Below, in pieces: positions 15,527-16,406 of a stretch of DNA of 16,406 nucleotides. The notes below the pieces were generated by a model, which was not told the DNA's origin, searched no databases, and worked only from the letters and a program-made list of their open reading frames with translations. The stretch comes from Candidatus Omnitrophota bacterium. Lineage in GTDB: Bacteria > Omnitrophota > Omnitrophia > Omnitrophales > JACROU01. Numbering within the stretch: position 1 is the first letter of the stretch; every line of letters begins with the position of its first letter. Made by a program: the position numbers and the translations under genes. The DNA lies in contig JACQQR010000048.1 in NCBI GenBank assembly GCA_016206875.1, positions 1 through 16,406 on the forward strand, given 5' to 3'.

Positions 15527-16076
15527 ATTTTGCCTTTCTCACCACACACACCTCATCCACGCCCTCTGTTTCTTTAAAGCACACAGCTACTTCTTCATCC
15601 AGAGAAGTGGGAATATTTTTACCTACATAATCGGCGCGTATCGGAATCTCACGGTGGCCGCGATCGACGAGCACGGCCAGCTCGGCCCACTTGGGCCGGC
15701 CGAAATCAATCAGCGCGTCCAGCGCCGAACGCACACTGCGCCCCGTGAAAAGCACATCATCCACCAGCACCACTTTTTTTCCCGTGATATCAAATTCCAA
15801 ATGAGTGCCGCGCATCACAGGCTGGCTTTGGCCTTCGCCCAAATCATCGCGGTATAGCGTAATATCCACCGTCCCCTTGGGCACGCTCACGCCTTCAATT
15901 TCCTGGATTTTGTGCCGCAGGCGCTCGGCCAAAATTACGCCGCCACGCTCAATGCCAATCAGCACCAAATGTTCCGTGCCCTTATTTTTCTCCAGGATTT
16001 CATGCGTCATACGCGTAATAGCCCGGTCAACGCCCTGCGCATCCAAAATTTTTCGGACACTATCTTGAGATTCCAT
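15525..16076 (-). CDS. pyrR: PyrR, pyrimidine operon RNA-binding regulator / uracil phosphoribosyltransferase
   Basis: This 183-residue protein belongs to the PyrR family, which binds a hairpin in pyr mRNA when UMP is high and often has weak uracil phosphoribosyltransferase activity. The PRPP motif is VVLVDDVLFTGRS (residues 102-114). The PyrR signature DRGHREIPIRADYVGKNIPTS lies at 138-158. The start is directly after the TAG of the leader ORF (TAGATG), with GGAAGG eight bases upstream. A matching PyrR-binding hairpin is present in the leader at 16176-16208, so the operon is very probably autoregulated. Confidence 0.96.
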   Translation of the reverse strand: MESQDSVRKILDAQGVDRAITRMTHEILEKNKGTEHLVLIGIERGGVILAERLRHKIQEIEGVSVPKGTVDITLYRDDLGEGQSQPVMRGTHLEFDITGKKVVLVDDVLFTGRSVRSALDALIDFGRPKWAELAVLVDRGHREIPIRADYVGKNIPTSLDEEVAVCFKETEGVDEVCVVRKAK

Positions 16077-16169
16077 CTAATGCACCTTCCCAAGGCAAAA
16101 AAAATGCCCGTTCTCCGGCTGGAGATGCAGGCACATAGTGAAACGATTGAATACGGTCTTGTGTTTCAT
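16077..16169 (-). CDS. pyr operon leader peptide (30 residues)
   Basis: A 30-codon frame begins with ATG (MKHKTVFNRF) and ends GKVH at a TAG that touches the pyrR ATG. Its Shine-Dalgarno AAAGGG, six bases upstream, is the 3' strand of the lower stem of the PyrR-binding hairpin. Codons 13-22 form the intrinsic terminator hairpin and the U-run encodes Phe-Phe (codons 23-24). Translation of this frame would run the ribosome through the terminator. Expression is inferred from this layout; the peptide itself need not have a function. Confidence 0.75.
   Translation of the reverse strand: MKHKTVFNRFTMCLHLQPENGHFFCLGKVH
16097..16133 (-). terminator. Intrinsic attenuator in the pyr leader
   Basis: In the transcript, UGCCUG pairs with CGGGCA (one G-U pair) and UCUCC with GGAGA, separated by a small internal loop (CA/A), with an AGCC loop. 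Eight U residues follow (16104-16097). It is a strong factor-independent terminator about 100 bases after the presumed transcription start and before pyrR. Confidence 0.88.
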
Positions 16170-16175
16170 GGGCTT

Positions 16176-16208
16176 CCCTTTCTGGTTTCACAGAACCAGT
16201 TTAAAAGG
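16176..16208 (-). promoter_or_regulatory. PyrR-binding hairpin with CNGNGA hexaloop
   Basis: The RNA folds as a lower stem CCUUUU/AAAGGG, a 5' bulge AAA, an upper stem CUGGUU/AACCAG and a six-base loop CUGUGA. The loop fits CNGNGA, the consensus hexaloop of PyrR-binding loops, and the 5'-side bulge between two stems is the known architecture. The flanking stem bases differ from the Bacillus consensus, but pairing is kept. The lower stem holds the leader peptide's ribosome site, so PyrR binding would block leader translation. Confidence 0.85.
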
Positions 16209-16235
16209 ATATAAAACCTCTTGACGACTGACGAA

Positions 16236-16264
16236 AATATAGCCGACTCCCGCGCCAAAGTCAA
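16236..16264 (-). promoter_or_regulatory. Sigma70-type promoter of the pyr operon
   Basis: On the minus strand TTGACT (16264-16259) and TATATT (16241-16236) are separated by exactly 17 bases. Transcription would start near 16229, giving a leader of about 150 bases before pyrR. No other promoter-like pair as good is seen upstream of pyrR. Confidence 0.85.
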
Positions 16265-16283
16265 GAATTCTTCTAATTTCGAA

Positions 16284-16353
16284 TTGCCCCTAATTAAAAG
16301 TAACCCGAATTGAATTTTGACCCTATCGTTGCCCCAAGATAAAAGTAACCCGA
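16284..16353. repeat. Two direct 25-bp blocks, likely insertion sequence end
   Basis: TTGCCCCTAATTAAAAGTAA.. (16284-16308) and TTGCCCCAAGATAAAAGTAA.. (16329-16353) match at 22 of 25 positions with a 45-bp period, and TTTTGACCC lies between them. Repeated blocks of this kind near an end, followed by an ORF, are typical of IS21-family insertion sequences, but the assignment is tentative because only the edge is visible. Confidence 0.45.
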
Positions 16354-16372
16354 GCCAAAGGGGGAAAACGAT

Positions 16373-16406
16373 ATGGGACCATCACTTAAGAAGACTCTTT
16401 TTGAAA
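16373..16406 (+). CDS. Start of an ORF cut by the window edge, possible transposase
   Basis: The frame MGPSLKKTLFE opens at ATG 16373 with AAAGGGGG eight bases upstream and runs off the window. It is divergent from the pyr operon and follows the duplicated 25-bp blocks. Eleven residues are too few to name a family; a transposase is suggested only by context. Confidence 0.4.
   Translation, partial: MGPSLKKTLFE

Noticed and set aside
16077..16133. Resemblance of the leader end (QPENGHFFCLG) to the end of enteric PyrL (FFCPG)
   Set aside because: The Phe-Phe is forced by the terminator U-run and the rest is a short match, so convergence is more likely than homology.

Overview
The window holds two convergent blocks from what is probably a free-living, aerobic, Gram-negative-type bacterium of roughly 50% GC. 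The lineage cannot be fixed from sequence alone. The density of 'GTCATTCCGGC'-type palindromes and the small CxxCFGG membrane protein beside coxB would fit PVC-like, candidate-phylum or deltaproteobacteria-like genomes, but this is a weak inference.

Left block (about 54-4044, + strand): a tightly packed haem-copper oxidase cluster. It runs from two small membrane proteins through cytochrome oxidase subunit II (coxB), haem A synthase (ctaA), haem O synthase (ctaB) and a SCO copper chaperone to a DUF420 membrane protein. Most junctions are 4-bp ATGA overlaps, which suggests one translationally coupled operon for building an aa3/caa3-type oxidase. The catalytic subunit is not visible and presumably lies to the left.

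Middle (4039-4610): a convergent intergenic region with nested inverted repeats around a DUF559 endonuclease gene that is broken by an internal TGA.

Right block (4605-16264, - strand): a complete de novo UMP operon in Bacillus-like order, pyrR-pyrB-pyrC-carA-carB-(DUF962)-pyrK-pyrD-pyrF-pyrE. It lacks pyrP and has a DUF962/Mpo1-like gene between carB and pyrK. It is read from a good sigma70-type promoter (TTGACT, 17 bp, TATATT). The leader has a PyrR-binding hairpin with the canonical CNGNGA hexaloop, a 30-codon leader ORF whose Shine-Dalgarno lies inside that hairpin, and an intrinsic terminator inside the leader ORF. This points to PyrR-gated, ribosome-coupled attenuation, a logic proposed for Thermus, rather than the Bacillus antiterminator.

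The pyr operon is heavily invaded by palindromic elements. Three copies of a 133-165 bp MITE-like element with about 24-bp inverted ends are present. One is flanked by an exact 8-bp direct repeat. One sits in frame inside the 3' end of pyrC and adds 47 codons while keeping the old stop. Other palindromes encode the C-terminal tails of CarA and CarB and abut the ribosome sites of carB and pyrE. At the right edge, duplicated 25-bp blocks and the first codons of an ORF look like the end of an insertion sequence.
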